The notes: generated by a model not told the origin, from the sequence alone. 19,023 nucleotides of DNA from an uncultured Christensenella sp. (GCA_910579785.1 CAJTVJ010000032.1:1-19023), one strand, 5' to 3'; shown: positions 8,321-15,952, numbered from the stretch's first letter. Numbers and translations: made by a program.

Positions 8321-8326
8321 ATTATA
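8321..8326 (-). promoter_or_regulatory. candidate -10 box (TATAAT) directly before murB
   Basis: A perfect TATAAT on the minus strand at 8326-8321 would place the start of transcription at about 8314-8315, on the murB GTG. The -35 region at the usual distance (TGTCAA or GTCAAG, 8350-8344) is poor. A promoter is expected here because the strong terminator at 8363-8395 closes the unit upstream. Confidence 0.4.
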
Positions 8327-8362
8327 TGCGCGTGAGTCATGCACTTGACATTATTAGATAAA

Positions 8363-8395
8363 AATGTAATAAAAAACGGAGCGTCTCCGCTCCGT
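8363..8395 (-). terminator. intrinsic terminator after ricT
   Basis: On the minus strand ACGGAGCG (8395-8388), the loop GAGA (8387-8384) and CGCTCCGT (8383-8376) make a perfect 8-bp stem, followed by TTTTT and an AT-rich tail. It lies 15 bases after the ricT stop and ends the yaaO-tmk-holB-ricT unit. Confidence 0.9.
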
Positions 8396-8409
8396 ATCAA
8401 ACAGTCAAA

Positions 8410-9294
8410 TCAATCTTCAAGCTTTTTAAGTTCGCTCTCGTCGACCTCATCCTGCGCATAATTACGCCGCGCATTGCCCTTAGGCCCTGACAGCACTTCA
8501 AATTCGCCGATGCTGTAATATTTCTGCTCGATGCCGCCGTCTCTGTCGATTGTCACCTTTATCTTCTCTCTCAACAAATCGACTTCGTCTACTCTCCCCG
8601 TTCCGTCGTCGACCTTTACTATCGATCCTATCTTGGGCATACGCTTATTTGCCGCTACGTAAAAGTCGTTCTCATATTTAAGACAGCACATCAGCTTGCC
8701 GCACATACCGCTGACTTTGGCAGGATTGAGGGAGATATTTTGATTTTTTGCCATTTTAACGGTCGCTTTCTCATAGTCCGCCATATGGCATATACAACAG
8801 CATTCTCTGCCGCACATACCCATCGCGCCTCTCAGCTTGATGTCGTCTCTCTCGTATATCTGCCGAAGCTCTATGCGCATGTGCATTTTGCTCGCTAAGT
8901 CTTTGACAAGTTCTCTAAAATCAACTCTTCCCTCGGCGGTAAAACTAAATACTACCTTAGACCTGTCAAACGTGTATTCCGCATCGACGAGCTTCATCTT
9001 CAAATCTCGCTTTGCGACGTACTTCTGGCACAGTTTGAGCGCACCAGCCTTTTTCTCTAAATTCTCTTTTACCCTCTCTTCGTCCTCGGCAGTCGCCTTG
9101 CGTACAACAGGTTTGAGAGGGTTTTTTATCTCCTCGTCGGAAACGTTGGTGTTGGCTTGGGAAATCTTGCCGTATTCAAGACCTCTCACCGTCTCGACAA
9201 TTACTCCGTCGCCCTCTTGAAAATCTATATTCAACGGGTCAAAATAATATTGCTTGCAAGTCGACCCAAACTTTACGCCTACTATCATCGGCAT
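8410..9294 (-). CDS. ricT: RicT/YaaT, PSP1-domain regulator
   Basis: This is the 294-residue PSP1-family protein known as YaaT or RicT in B. subtilis, where with RicA and RicF it forms an iron-sulfur complex that promotes RNase Y-dependent mRNA processing and affects sporulation, competence and biofilm formation. The PSP1 core starts near residue 5 (GVKFGSTCKQYYFDP). The conserved cysteines are present: GMCGRECCCICH (159-170; C161, C165-167, C169) and GMCGKLMCC (196-204; C198, C203, C204), which are the likely cluster ligands. The ATG at 9294 is preceded by GGAGGT with 9 bases spacing; it overlaps the end of holB by 10 bases, so translation is probably coupled. Neighbours holB and tmk match the B. 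subtilis tmk-yaaQ-yaaR-holB-yaaT order. RicA and RicF are not in this window. Confidence 0.95.
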   Translation of the reverse strand: MPMIVGVKFGSTCKQYYFDPLNIDFQEGDGVIVETVRGLEYGKISQANTNVSDEEIKNPLKPVVRKATAEDEERVKENLEKKAGALKLCQKYVAKRDLKMKLVDAEYTFDRSKVVFSFTAEGRVDFRELVKDLASKMHMRIELRQIYERDDIKLRGAMGMCGRECCCICHMADYEKATVKMAKNQNISLNPAKVSGMCGKLMCCLKYENDFYVAANKRMPKIGSIVKVDDGTGRVDEVDLLREKIKVTIDRDGGIEQKYYSIGEFEVLSGPKGNARRNYAQDEVDESELKKLED

Positions 9295-10238
9295 AGGTAT
9301 TTTACCTCCATAAGTTTAATAAATAAGTTGTCGAGTACGTTGTCGTCCTTGCAATAACTCTCGACCTTTTGTTTTGCCTGACTTATCAACTCACTGAAAT
9401 TGACGAGCGTAGCCACGTTGAAACTGTCAAGCAATACGTTGACTCTGTCAAATCCGTCGATATCGACGCCAAGCTTTCTTTTGAGCAATACCCCGCATAT
9501 AAGTTGCATTATATCAAGATATTTGACCAATCTGCCGTCCTTTATATCAAGACGTCTTTGCACTTTGAGATTGACCTTTGTCGACGTAAGCTCTTTTAAT
9601 GCGAATATTATCTCGCTCATATCGCCAAAAAAATCTTCGTCGTTCATGAGCGCTTCGCACCTTGTCAGCGATCCAAGACAGCAATCGACAGCCTCGTTGA
9701 CAAGCGACTTGGGCTTGCCGACGTAGTTGTCTTCAAAAAACGCCGTCAGCTTGGACTTGGCAAAAGGTGTGATCGCCAGCTTTTTACTGCGCGACTTTAT
9801 AGTGTCAAGCACGGCAATCTGCCTTGTCGCGCCAAGTAGGAATACGACGCCGTCAATAGGCTCTTCCAAACTTTTGAGCAAAAAATTCTGCACCTTGGGG
9901 TCGACTTCGTCCATCTGACGTATTATCATTATCTTTATCTCGCCAACGCTCTTGACGTACACCTTTTCTACAAATTCTCTTATGCCGTCGGCTTTGAGAT
10001 TTTTAGGCTCGAATATGTCCTCATGATTTTTGTCTTCGACCTTTTGGCATATTATGCACTTGCCGCATCCCATATCCTTGCACAGTATCGTCTGAGCAAA
10101 GAGATCTATCATATTGTCCACGGCAAGCGCGTCTTCGCCCATTACCATATAACAGTGGCTGAGCCTGCCCTCTCTTATATCATTCTCCAAGCTTGAATAA
10201 GCCTTGGTATCTTTAAGCAGTGCGGCATATCTCAACAT
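9285..10238 (-). CDS. holB: DNA polymerase III subunit delta' (HolB)
   Basis: The 317-residue protein is the non-catalytic AAA+ clamp loader subunit that helps load the sliding clamp onto primed DNA. The Walker A position reads MGEDALAVDN, without GKT, as expected for delta'. Four cysteines of the zinc module are present (C53, C58, C61, C64 in CKDMGCGKCIIC). The block KIMIIRQMDEVDPKVQNFLLK and LEEP with FLLGA forms the Walker B and sensor 1 region, and SRSKK follows where the conserved SRC or SRS of delta' lies. Its ATG shares one base with the tmk stop (TAATG) and its end overlaps ricT, so three genes are translationally linked. The C-terminal collar domain is weakly conserved. Confidence 0.93.
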   Translation of the reverse strand: MLRYAALLKDTKAYSSLENDIREGRLSHCYMVMGEDALAVDNMIDLFAQTILCKDMGCGKCIICQKVEDKNHEDIFEPKNLKADGIREFVEKVYVKSVGEIKIMIIRQMDEVDPKVQNFLLKSLEEPIDGVVFLLGATRQIAVLDTIKSRSKKLAITPFAKSKLTAFFEDNYVGKPKSLVNEAVDCCLGSLTRCEALMNDEDFFGDMSEIIFALKELTSTKVNLKVQRRLDIKDGRLVKYLDIMQLICGVLLKRKLGVDIDGFDRVNVLLDSFNVATLVNFSELISQAKQKVESYCKDDNVLDNLFIKLMEVKYLCR

Positions 10239-10861
10239 TATACCACACCCCTCTTGCTGAGAATGTCCACTATTTTTTTATGAGTAGATATGGCGTCGCC
10301 CGAGCAATCTATCTTGACTATGCGGTCGGGATAGAGCTTTGCCGCTTGCTGATATCCGTCGTATACCTTATTGTGGAAGTCAAACCCCTCTTGTTCCAAC
10401 CTGTCGTCACTGTCCGCGCCGCCCTTTCTGGCAAACGCAAGCGACGGAGACAAATCGAGAAATATCGTAAGGTCGGGCATAACTTCGCCGCATGCCATTC
10501 GATTGAGCGCGTCGACCTTATCGGCTCCCAATCCCCTTGCAATGCCTTGGTATGCAAAAGTCGAATCAATAAATCTGTCGCAGACGACGAGTTTGCCCTG
10601 CTGCAAAGCCGGTTTTATCACCTCTTCCGTAAGCTGAGCGCGCGCCGCGCTGTATAGCATCGCCTCGCACATACCCGTCATTGCGGAATTGCTTATATCC
10701 AAAATAATATTCCTTATCTTTTCGGATATGTCGTTGCCGCCCGGCTCTCTCAAAAAAATTGCGTCGACGCCCTTCTCTTCAAGATACTGCCTGACAAGTC
10801 TCAGTTGAGTGGTCTTACCGACTCCCTCGCCCCCTTCAAAAGTGACAAACTTACCTTTCAT
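10238..10861 (-). CDS. tmk: thymidylate kinase (Tmk)
   Basis: Tmk phosphorylates dTMP to dTDP with ATP, an essential step to dTTP. The 207 residues contain the P-loop GGEGVGKTT (10-18), the REPGG dTMP-contact motif (38-42), the DR motif with YQG (CDRFIDSTFAYQG, about 94-106), FLDLSP near 134-139 and a lid region ARKGGADSDDRLE (about 144-156). An AAGGAGAAGAG lies just before the ATG. It follows the yaaO-like gene by 27 bases and runs into holB with a one-base overlap. Length and motifs are ordinary for the family. Confidence 0.97.
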   Translation of the reverse strand: MKGKFVTFEGGEGVGKTTQLRLVRQYLEEKGVDAIFLREPGGNDISEKIRNIILDISNSAMTGMCEAMLYSAARAQLTEEVIKPALQQGKLVVCDRFIDSTFAYQGIARGLGADKVDALNRMACGEVMPDLTIFLDLSPSLAFARKGGADSDDRLEQEGFDFHNKVYDGYQQAAKLYPDRIVKIDCSGDAISTHKKIVDILSKRGVV

Positions 10862-10888
10862 CTCTTCTCCTTCCGCATTTGCTCTTCT

Positions 10889-12157
10889 CTATTTTAACAC
10901 ACCGACTTTGCCGCAAGCAAGTCCAAACAACTTAGTTGAATACTTTTTTATAAAATTTATCGCCGCCGCGTCAAGTACGTCGCCCTTTTTTATTGTCGGC
11001 ACGCCAGGAGGATAAAAACCAATATCCATCGCAGACGTCTCGCCCAGCGCGCTGTCAAAGTCGACAAATACGGTCTTACCTATTTCCCGATTATGTGACA
11101 AATGCAAATCTATATCGGGATATTCCCCCAATTTGTCAAGACGCACGTGCTTTAATGCCTCTCCCAAAACTGCCAATTTGCCGCAATTAAACGGCGTAAC
11201 AATAAATACCAATTTATCTCCGTATGCCATCTCTGCAAATACTCCCCCTGCCGCAAGCTGACGGGAGACGCTGTCGCAGTCAAAGCCGTCGATTTTTATC
11301 ACAAGTCGGGAAAAGTCGTCTGTCGGCAAAACGCGTCCGACCGCACTCTGCATTTTAAACTTTTCAATAAAATATTTTACTTTGGCATAAAATTCTTCGC
11401 CTTTTCTGCTCATGAGATCTTGGGCATAGTCGATACTCGCCATCACCAAATAATTGGGTGATGTCGTATGCAACTCCGCGCGCAACTTTCTACACGTCTC
11501 ATACGCTTCGCCGCCGTTGACGAACAGCGCCGCTCCGCCGCCGTATACAGGAAGAGTTTTGTGCATACTCGCAAACGCTATATCTGCATACTTATGCGCG
11601 TTGTCGGGCAACAGACGAGAATACGGAAAATGCGCCGAGTGCGCCTCGTCAACCACAAGCGCGGCTCCTTTGCGCACTGCAAATTCCTTTATATCTTTAA
11701 GCGGTGTTACGACTCCGTAATAATCGGGACTTGTGACAAAAACGCAAGAAATCAACTCTTTGCATTCCTCAGCCTGTCGGACGTCGGCAAAACAATAAAT
11801 ATCCAAACCGAAAAGTCTAGCCGCCGAATAAAAAGACTTGTGCATATTGCCTATTGCGACAACCGCGCCGCCTCTTTCCTTCGCATAGAGCATGGCTATC
11901 TGCATAGCGCAGGTAGAACCGCCCGTCAACATCAAAGCGTGCGCATATCCATAACTTTGAGCAAGCAATCTCTCGCTTTGCAAAATAACTCCGTCGCTTT
12001 GCAGCAAATTGTCAAGTCCCTCAACTTCCGTCCAATCATATTGCGCAGAAGCATACAGCCCGTCAACATCATTCTCTCCGCAATGTCCGGGCATACAAAA
12101 TCTCGCCTTCAAAGAAGCGTTGCGTTCTGCTATTTTGTCGTACAGCGGTCTTGGCAT
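10889..12157 (-). CDS. Orn/Lys/Arg decarboxylase-like PLP enzyme (YaaO-like)
   Basis: This is a fold type I PLP enzyme of the Orn/Lys/Arg decarboxylase group, 422 residues, shorter than the 480 or so of B. subtilis YaaO. The MPGH start motif is at 22-25. The PLP phosphate loop is TGGST (78-82). The ring-stacking histidine is in NMHKS (H106). DEAHSAHFP (170-178) holds the Asp that binds the pyridine nitrogen. SMHKTLP (198-204) holds the Schiff-base lysine K200. The C-terminal third is reduced, so some substrate-side elements may be lost. Position directly upstream of tmk matches yaaO-tmk in Bacillus. Substrate (arginine, lysine, ornithine or other) cannot be told. A purine-rich AAGGAAAGAG precedes the ATG. 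No clear own promoter is visible; read-through from rex-greA is possible. Confidence 0.88.
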   Translation of the reverse strand: MPRPLYDKIAERNASLKARFCMPGHCGENDVDGLYASAQYDWTEVEGLDNLLQSDGVILQSERLLAQSYGYAHALMLTGGSTCAMQIAMLYAKERGGAVVAIGNMHKSFYSAARLFGLDIYCFADVRQAEECKELISCVFVTSPDYYGVVTPLKDIKEFAVRKGAALVVDEAHSAHFPYSRLLPDNAHKYADIAFASMHKTLPVYGGGAALFVNGGEAYETCRKLRAELHTTSPNYLVMASIDYAQDLMSRKGEEFYAKVKYFIEKFKMQSAVGRVLPTDDFSRLVIKIDGFDCDSVSRQLAAGGVFAEMAYGDKLVFIVTPFNCGKLAVLGEALKHVRLDKLGEYPDIDLHLSHNREIGKTVFVDFDSALGETSAMDIGFYPPGVPTIKKGDVLDAAAINFIKKYSTKLFGLACGKVGVLK

Positions 12158-12171
12158 TTTCTCTTTCCTTA

Positions 12172-12200
12172 ATTAAGAAAGCGACCTTGAAGGCCGCCTT
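12172..12200 (-). terminator. intrinsic terminator after greA
   Basis: On the minus strand AAGGCGGCC (12200-12192), the loop TTCAA and GGTCGCTTT (12186-12178) form a 9-bp stem with two G-T pairs, followed by CTTAATT. The U-run is imperfect, so termination may be partial and allow transcription into the yaaO-tmk-holB-ricT genes. Confidence 0.6.
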
Positions 12201-12219
12201 CACTTTTTGAATAATTTTA

Positions 12220-12690
12220 TCAGTTGATAGCTTTTATCTCTACTTCGTAAGAGCTGCTGCCTGAGTTGACTTTGACCTTATCTCCGACTTTCTTGTCGAG
12301 TATCGCGACTGCAAGAGGCGACTCGTTGCTTATCTTACCTTCCAAAATCGAGGCCTCCGTCGTGCCGACGATGGTATATTCGCTCTCTTCTTTGAGACTG
12401 AGGTCATATATCTTGACTTTGCAGCCGACAATTACTTTGCTTTGCTTGCCCTCTGTGTTTTCTATTATCTCGGCATTGTCGAGCTGAGCCTGAACGTTCA
12501 ATATCTCAGCCTCTACCTGCGCCTGATAGTCCTTTGCCGCGTCATATTCGGCATTCTCAGACAAATCTCCAAAACCTCTGGCAATTCTTAATCTCTCGCT
12601 TGCGTCTTTTCTGTCTACGTTTATCAAATGCTCCAATCTTGCTTTGAGATTGTCATATCCCTCTTTTGTTACAACGTACTTCTTTTCCAT
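12220..12690 (-). CDS. greA: transcription elongation factor GreA
   Basis: GreA rescues backtracked RNA polymerase by stimulating transcript cleavage. The 156-residue protein has the N-terminal coiled coil (about 1-77) with the acidic tip GDLSENAEYDAAKD at 41-54, where D42 and E45 are the residues that coordinate the catalytic metal. The C-terminal FKBP-like domain has YTIVGTTEA and ISNESPLAVAIL. AGGAGG is 5-6 bases before the ATG. It follows rex by 25 bases and is very likely cotranscribed with it; a terminator follows at 12172-12200. Confidence 0.97.
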   Translation of the reverse strand: MEKKYVVTKEGYDNLKARLEHLINVDRKDASERLRIARGFGDLSENAEYDAAKDYQAQVEAEILNVQAQLDNAEIIENTEGKQSKVIVGCKVKIYDLSLKEESEYTIVGTTEASILEGKISNESPLAVAILDKKVGDKVKVNSGSSSYEVEIKAIN

Positions 12691-12715
12691 ATATCCTCCT
12701 CGCCTGACGGCTTAT

Positions 12716-13330
12716 TTACTGTTTTTTATTCTTACTCCTGTAACTCAACACGTACAGGCTTTCGCTCATTGATATATTTTCCACCGACACGTCGTCAGGC
12801 ACCTCAAATTCCACGGGCGCAAAATTCCATATGGATTTTACTCCGCACGAAATCAAACTGTATGCCACGCTTTTAGCCGCGTCTTTCTGCGTCGCTATTA
12901 TCGCGATATCGACGTTGTTTTCTTTGACGTAAGCCTCCAAAAAATCCATCTCATACACCTTGATACCGTTGATGGAAGAACAGCGCGGATCTATGTCAAA
13001 TAGCGCCTTGATATAAAATCCGTCGTCTCTAAATCCCTTATATCCCGCCAAGGCTCTTCCTATATTGCCGGCGCCGACGATTATCATATCGTATTCCTTG
13101 TCAAGTCCCAAAATAGCGGCGAGTTCATTCTTCAATTTGATGACGTCATATCCGTAGCCCTGCTGACCGAATCCGCCGAAATTGCAAAGGTCCTGCCGCA
13201 CCTGTGACGCAGTGATATTGAGTACGCTTGCGATTTTGTTGGACGAAACTCTTGTCACGCCGCTGTCGGCAAGATGTTTGATATGTCTGTAATAGCGCGG
13301 CAAACGCTTTATAACTGCTTCCGAAATCAT
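12716..13330 (-). CDS. rex: redox-sensing transcriptional repressor Rex
   Basis: Rex is a dimeric repressor that senses the NADH/NAD+ ratio and controls fermentation and respiration genes. From the ATG at 13330 it has 204 residues. The winged helix at about 1-60 includes RLPRYYRHIKHL and the hallmark SQVRQDLCNFGGFGQQGYGY. The Rossmann motif GAGNIG is at 86-91, with FDIDP at the end of the second strand. The open frame extends 18 codons upstream to an ATG at 13384, but AGGAGG at 13343-13338 lies 7 bases before the internal ATG, and the promoter predicted at 13365-13394 would start transcription inside the extension. The 13330 start is therefore preferred. I see no convincing TTGTTAA-N4-TTAACAA operator upstream. 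Confidence 0.96.
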   Translation of the reverse strand: MISEAVIKRLPRYYRHIKHLADSGVTRVSSNKIASVLNITASQVRQDLCNFGGFGQQGYGYDVIKLKNELAAILGLDKEYDMIIVGAGNIGRALAGYKGFRDDGFYIKALFDIDPRCSSINGIKVYEMDFLEAYVKENNVDIAIIATQKDAAKSVAYSLISCGVKSIWNFAPVEFEVPDDVSVENISMSESLYVLSYRSKNKKQ

Positions 13331-13364
13331 TATCTTCCCTCCTATGCAGGCGATACCCTCGTCC

Positions 13365-13394
13365 ATTTTAATCAATAGATACATGCTTTGTCAA
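13365..13394 (-). promoter_or_regulatory. sigma-A type promoter for rex-greA
   Basis: On the minus strand a perfect TTGACA (13394-13389) is followed after 18 bases by TAAAAT (13370-13365), matching 5 of 6 of the -10 consensus. Predicted transcription start is near 13358, 28 bases before the rex ATG. A second TTGACA at 13440-13435 has only a weak -10 (TAGATA) and may be a secondary promoter. Confidence 0.7.
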
Positions 13395-13493
13395 TAGTTT
13401 TTCCTTTTGTTTATCTAACATTTTTGTCAAAAGAAAGTAAATTACAACTTATCCGTCAATAAATAATTTATTCTTCTCCGTCTTGACTACAAC

Positions 13494-13523
13494 TTGACAG
13501 TCGATACTCCTATACTGTAAAAT
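13494..13523 (+). promoter_or_regulatory. promoter for the small gene at 13530, implying a leaderless mRNA
   Basis: TTGACA (13494-13499), 18 bases, then TAAAAT (13518-13523). Counting 7 bases from the -10 puts the first transcribed base at 13530, the A of the ATG. If instead TATACT at 13511-13516 were the -10, the leader would be about 7 bases and still lack a ribosome binding site. The architecture is the same as the divergent rex promoter. Confidence 0.65.
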
Positions 13524-13529
13524 AGTAAT

Positions 13530-13790
13530 ATGAAAATTTGGGCAAGACTAGTCAGTGATGACAAAATAAAAAAAGATACGCTATATTCATCACCTCTCAA
13601 ACTCTCAAAGGACAACTATGAACTTTGGCTGAGAGATATCTGTCACATATTGGACGTGCCCAATCCCGTGCTTCTTGACCATCATTTCAAGAACTTTGTC
13701 AACTTCCACAACACCAAGTTCCGTCAAGACGATTTTGTCGAGACTTTGGACTATGATATTTTTATCGTCGAGGACTGCAAAGAAGATTGA
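13530..13790 (+). CDS. small acidic protein of unknown function, probable leaderless gene
   Basis: The 86-residue product begins MKIWARLVSDDKIKKDTLY and ends with the acidic tail VEDCKED. It has Trp at 4 and 33, a cluster HHF and FHNTKF in the middle, and FIVED near the end. It has no signal peptide or membrane span. I recall similar small MKIW-starting proteins annotated as hypothetical in clostridial genomes, but I cannot name a domain. No purine-rich ribosome binding site lies in the 25 bases before the ATG, and a good promoter predicts transcription to start at the ATG itself. It is divergent from rex and convergent with the ABC operon, so it is a single-gene unit. The presence of a dedicated promoter and a shared terminator at 13810-13860 supports that it is real. 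Confidence 0.75.
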   Translation: MKIWARLVSDDKIKKDTLYSSPLKLSKDNYELWLRDICHILDVPNPVLLDHHFKNFVNFHNTKFRQDDFVETLDYDIFIVEDCKED

Positions 13791-13809
13791 ATAATTTCAC
13801 TACATCAAA

Positions 13810-13860
13810 AAATAAATCGCGCCACAATATCATTTTGGTACAGCGGCGCATTGTTTATTT
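13810..13860. terminator. bidirectional terminator between the small gene and the ABC operon
   Basis: GCGCC (13819-13823) pairs with GGCGC (13845-13849), flanked by AAATAAAT on the left and TTTATTT on the right, so each strand has a stem followed by a U-rich run. It sits 28 bases after the small gene and 28 bases after the permease gene on the other strand. The loop of about 21 bases is larger than usual, which lowers confidence. Confidence 0.55.
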
Positions 13861-13876
13861 ACTTTGCTCAATACAA

Positions 13877-14911
13877 CTATACTTCTTTTTTGTTGAATTT
13901 CCTATAAGAAAACCACATAAAGAACGCGCACCATATCATCGTCACAGGTATCATTACCCAAATAGTCATACCCTTGAATATCGGAGCGTCGACAGATATT
14001 CCGCTTGCCCAATTTGCATTGGCAAAAAAGGCAAGATATCCCACGTAAGGCAGAGCTAAAAGGTATTCGATATACGTGCCGAAATCAAATACTATCATAA
14101 GCAGCGCCAGCACTATCGCCTTTCCGTAAGAATTGCAAAGAAAACATAAAAACATCGTCGCTTGCGTAAATGCGAATACTTTAATCATATTGAGCAGCAA
14201 ATCTATTATAAGCGCGGCAATAGGCGAGACGACTGTCACCGCGTTTCCTGCGACAAACGCCACGTTGTTGGCAACAGGTCCGTGGAGTATAAGTCCCAGA
14301 ATAAATGACAGCGCAAAGGACAATAGCGTCATAGCCTCTGCAATGACAACTACGCTCAGCCACTTTGCAGTAAAGAATTTATTTTTACTTATCGGACGCA
14401 TAAGCTGCATCTTCATTGCTCCGCTGGAATATTCGCCGTTGACGCTCTTGCAGCATGCAACTATAAGGAATATTATCACAACGCTCATAAGCACGCTCAT
14501 GCACGCCTGCGTAAATGAGAAGAAATTAAACTTAAAAAACATCATCCCGTCGTTTTGCGAAAAATTCGTCACTCCGCCCAACGCATAGTTGTGCGCTTTT
14601 AAAAATTCAAGCACGGCTATCTTTGCCTTATAACTGCCAATAGTATTGCCTATTATCAGTTTATCCGTCCAATTACTCAATTCCTGCACTGCCTGCATCT
14701 CGGCTTTAAGCGCGGCTATGCGCTCGTCGTAAGAGCCGTTGCCGTCTACAAGCGAACCTGCCACGTCGCCCAAAAGTTCTTTAAGCACTGCGGAAAGCAC
14801 CGTCAATGCAAGCACAATCACCAATATGGCGGCGACCAACTTTATTATCGTATGTTTGCGATTTATCTTATAAAACTCACACCAAAGAAGGTCGTTGAAT
14901 TTGTTGTTCAT
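13877..14911 (-). CDS. ABC-2 type exporter permease
   Basis: The 344-residue integral membrane protein has a short cytoplasmic N-terminus (LLWCEFYKINRKH), a first span at about 22-46, a long extracytoplasmic loop to about 130, and then at least five more hydrophobic segments (about 134-153, 183-210, 225-250, 255-275 and 315-336). It ends with a basic tail SYRKFNKKEV. That is the ABC-2 permease plan with a large first loop, as in BcrB or NatB-like exporters. Its ATG overlaps the stop of the ATPase gene by 4 bases (ATGA), so the pair is coupled. Substrate is unknown; these systems often export peptides, antibiotics or sodium. Confidence 0.85.
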   Translation of the reverse strand: MNNKFNDLLWCEFYKINRKHTIIKLVAAILVIVLALTVLSAVLKELLGDVAGSLVDGNGSYDERIAALKAEMQAVQELSNWTDKLIIGNTIGSYKAKIAVLEFLKAHNYALGGVTNFSQNDGMMFFKFNFFSFTQACMSVLMSVVIIFLIVACCKSVNGEYSSGAMKMQLMRPISKNKFFTAKWLSVVVIAEAMTLLSFALSFILGLILHGPVANNVAFVAGNAVTVVSPIAALIIDLLLNMIKVFAFTQATMFLCFLCNSYGKAIVLALLMIVFDFGTYIEYLLALPYVGYLAFFANANWASGISVDAPIFKGMTIWVMIPVTMIWCAFFMWFSYRKFNKKEV

Positions 14912-15834
14912 TTTGACACCTCCCTATAAAGATCTTCAAGCGATCTTTTGATTTTATTGACCGTATATACAATAATATTGTTTTCCACCAACGCCTTGAC
15001 TATCTCGCCGACTTGTATTTGATCGACTATTACAACGACGGCGTTGTTTTGCACCTTCGCCTCGATTCCCATCGCGCCTATAAGCTGCGACGCGCCTTGC
15101 AAATCGCTGCATTCTATTGCGAATTTGCGCATTGAATCCACGCCGTAGTTGACCTCTTCCATACTCTTGACCGCCTTTATCTCGCCTTGCGCCATAAAAG
15201 CGACTCTGTCGCAGGTCTGCTGTATCTCGCCAAGTATATGCGAAGATATGATTATAGTCGTGCCGAGTTGATTTTTGAGATTCAAAAAGAGTTCGCGCAT
15301 TTGCGCTATACCGTCGGGATCAAGTCCGTTGGTAGGCTCGTCAAGAAGCAGCAGTTTGGGATTGTGCAATATCGCCTGAGCTATCCCCAGCCTTTGGCGC
15401 ATACCCAAAGAATACGTCTTAAACGTATCGTGTATTCTATCTCCAAGCCCCACAAGCTTGACTATTGAATCTATACGCTCTTTGCCTATATCTCCGCCTT
15501 GCAGTTTGGCATAATATTTGAGATTGTCAAAGCCGGAAAAATCATTAAAAAGCGTAGGCGCCTCAACTATCGCGCCGACCTGCGCCAACGCCTTTTCTCT
15601 CGATTTGGATACGTCGTAGCCATTGATAATAATGCTGCCGCTATCTGGCGCCGCAAGTCCCAGCATCAACTTTATCAGAGTCGTCTTGCCTGCCCCGTTT
15701 GCGCCCAAAAGACCTAGTATCTCTCCCTCTTCCACGCCAAGCGAAACGTGCGACACCGCCGTGACGGGGAGCGATTTTTTTCTCCCCTTGGGCTTATAGG
15801 TTTTGCTAACGTCGTTGATCTCAACAAATTTCAT
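14908..15834 (-). CDS. ABC-2 type exporter ATP-binding protein
   Basis: The 308-residue ATPase has all motifs: Walker A GANGAGKT (44-51), Q-loop region near 88-95 (GAIVEAPTLF), signature YSLGMRQRLGIAQ (141-153, reading LGMRQ for LSGGQ), Walker B LLLLDEP (161-167), D-loop NGLDP and the switch His in IIISSH (near 199). The altered signature and a C-terminal extension of about 80 residues are typical of the BcrA/NatA-like group. It drives the permease encoded just downstream. GAGGG lies 9 bases before the ATG. It is divergent from the dnaD-like gene. Confidence 0.95.
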   Translation of the reverse strand: MKFVEINDVSKTYKPKGRKKSLPVTAVSHVSLGVEEGEILGLLGANGAGKTTLIKLMLGLAAPDSGSIIINGYDVSKSREKALAQVGAIVEAPTLFNDFSGFDNLKYYAKLQGGDIGKERIDSIVKLVGLGDRIHDTFKTYSLGMRQRLGIAQAILHNPKLLLLDEPTNGLDPDGIAQMRELFLNLKNQLGTTIIISSHILGEIQQTCDRVAFMAQGEIKAVKSMEEVNYGVDSMRKFAIECSDLQGASQLIGAMGIEAKVQNNAVVVIVDQIQVGEIVKALVENNIIVYTVNKIKRSLEDLYREVSK

Positions 15835-15873
15835 AATTATTTTCCCTCGAATTGTGCACGTTGACTTTTAATC

Positions 15874-15887
15874 CACAACATTTTGTG
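15874..15887. promoter_or_regulatory. short inverted repeat upstream of the ABC exporter genes
   Basis: CACAACATTTTGTG has perfect CACAA and TTGTG arms around 4 bases. It lies 40 bases before the ABC ATPase start and could be an operator for a repressor of the exporter. Short inverted repeats in AT-rich DNA arise by chance, so this is weak. Confidence 0.25.
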
Positions 15888-15923
15888 TTTTTAAAAAATC
15901 GTGCAAATTTGTCTTTGTGTTTT

Positions 15924-15952
15924 TTGACACGTATGCTATATTATATTATGAT
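15924..15952 (+). promoter_or_regulatory. sigma-A type promoter for the dnaD-like / dnaI-like operon
   Basis: TTGACA (15924-15929), 17 bases, TATGAT (15947-15952, 5 of 6). Predicted start is near 15959, giving a leader of about 40 bases before the ATG at 15999. Confidence 0.75.

Noticed and set aside
8345..8372. Plus-strand TTGACA with a TAATAA-like -10 between ricT and murB
   Set aside because: The -10 is weak, it would transcribe into a terminator hairpin, and no plus-strand gene follows.
13405..13440. Rex operator in the rex upstream region
   Set aside because: TTGTTTATCTAACA has only short inverted ends and does not fit the 18-base TTGTTAA-N4-TTAACAA pattern.
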